The position numbers and the translations under genes are program-made. 64,000 bases of DNA. It comes from Hyalella azteca. Its lineage: Eukaryota > Arthropoda > Malacostraca > Amphipoda > Hyalellidae. Below, one piece after another: positions 63,160-64,000 of this stretch (within the stretch, counting starts at the first letter, position 1; each line of letters opens with the position of its first letter). The notes beneath the pieces were generated by a model. That model was not told the origin of the DNA and did no database searches. It was given only the letters and a program-made list of their open reading frames with translations. The stretch covers positions 186,001-250,000 of the forward strand of contig NW_025934714.1 in the NCBI RefSeq assembly GCF_000764305.2. The letters run 5' to 3'.

Positions 63160-63905
63160 AGTTGAGGGGTAGGCTACGCGAAGTATGAAAGTCTAAGTGT
63201 AGGCTACCGCAGAGCATGAAATAAAGTGTAGGCTAATCGAAACACGAATGTCGAAGTTTCTAGGCTTTTACGGGGCACGGCCGGTAAAGTATTGGCTACT
63301 GCGGTGCATTAGAGTCAAAGTGTAAAACTCTATCGTGGAGCATGGCATGCAAGATGTACACAAGCAGGCATCATTACAAGCCAGTCATACGCAGTCGTTC
63401 AGTGTGGTGTTTAAGGCGTAGGCTATCGTTGAGCTCGGCAGGCGAAATGAAGGCTATCGCTGAACGTGGCAATCAAAGTGTAGGCTCTCGCCTAACATGG
63501 CATGTGAGATGGAGGCTATATTTGAGCATGGCACGAGAGATGAAGGCTATCGCTGGGCATGGCCGCCAAGGTGGTGGCTATTTCTGAACACCGCAAGTGA
63601 AATGAGGCGATCGCAGAGCACGGCAAGCGAGCTGGAGGCTATTTCTGAGCTTGGTAAGTGAGATGGAGGCTATGGCTGAACAAGGCAAGTCAGTTTGAGG
63701 CTACCGCAGAGCACAGCAAGCGAGCTGGAGGCTATCGCTGAGCTTGGCAAGCGAGCTGGAGGCTACTGCAGAACACGGCAAGCGAGATGGAGGGTATTGC
63801 TGAACAAGGCAAGTCAGTTTGAGGCTACCGCAGAGCACGGCAAGCGAGCTGGAGGCTACCGCAGAGCACGGCAAGCGAGATGGAGGCTATCGCTGAGCAT
63901 GATGA
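63160..63905. repeat. 31-bp satellite array with 124-bp higher-order period
   Basis: The consensus unit is close to ggcaagcgagctggaggcta plus ccgcagagcac. In the right part copies start at 63777, 63808, 63839 and 63870, exactly 31 bp apart. A distinctive variant (caaggcaagtcagtttgagg) appears at 63681 and 63805, 124 bp apart, i.e. four units. Toward the left the units become increasingly diverged and lose register by about 63.2 kb. The array is clearly GC-richer than its surroundings. Frames at 63342-63587 and 63695-63979 are generated by the repeat. Confidence 0.92.
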
Positions 63906-64000
63906 TCAGAGACTGCCACTCATCACGGTTATTGGCTGTATGCGAGAGGCGCTGCGCTTCTGGGGCTGGCCGCAATTAAAGCCTTCGCCACGATCGCAAT

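Overview
The window looks like nuclear DNA of an animal, most likely an arthropod. It is AT-rich, has no operons and no long conserved reading frames, and is full of decayed eukaryotic cut-and-paste transposons, minisatellites and low-complexity triplet DNA. The best lineage clue is two fossils of mariner-like (IS630/Tc1/mariner) transposases of a kind common in insect and other arthropod genomes. I could not identify the species. I found no intact protein-coding gene, tRNA or rRNA. The longest open frames (about 170 codons) lie in or beside repeats or have no recognisable domain, so most of the window is best read as intergenic or long-intron DNA.

Layout. 1-9.6 kb: plain AT-rich DNA with a triplet-rich low-complexity patch (5.08-5.81 kb) and a 17-bp minisatellite (5.92-6.11 kb). 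9.66-9.87 kb: a small element with perfect 44-bp inverted arms and a 12-bp flanking duplication; its loop motif recurs near 35.5 kb. 10.24-10.78 kb: a minus-strand transposase fossil whose frame was broken by a 29-bp internal repeat expansion. 11.34-11.60 and 17.65-17.98 kb: two copies, in opposite orientation, of a MITE with TTAA ends. 14.37 and 18.69 kb: minisatellites. 20.5 kb: a possible second TTAA-type end. 22.4-23.1 kb: triplet-rich DNA resembling the 5 kb locus.

25.94-26.83 kb: a 69-bp tandem array apparently interrupted by a plus-strand transposase fossil. 29.55 and 31.12 kb: a pair of ~66-bp direct repeats. 31.5-31.73 kb: a very GC-rich island with a 23-bp repeat. 35.84-36.18 kb: a TATA box followed by a 94-codon frame, the most gene-like signal but weak. 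37.16-37.46 kb: a palindrome beside a Tc1-like terminus with an IR/DR layout. 48.43-48.57 kb: a GC-rich minus-strand fragment reading like a bacterial ribbon-helix-helix protein. 54.7-55.1 kb: degenerate ~60-bp repeats. 55.76 kb: a hAT-like terminus. 56.8-57.2 kb: a direct-inverted-direct repeat cluster around a 14-bp-stem palindrome. 58.1 kb: a 36-bp minisatellite. 61.2-61.77 kb: a long pyrimidine-rich tract with acceptor-like sites. 63.16-63.9 kb: a 31-bp satellite with a 124-bp higher-order period.

Strand composition. The plus strand carries more A than T over most of the first ~55 kb and more T than A at about 57.6-62 kb. This may mark transcription units of opposite orientation. No pathway or gene network can be inferred. 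The story is one of mobile-element decay and tandem-repeat growth, including repeats growing inside transposons and a transposon landing inside repeats.
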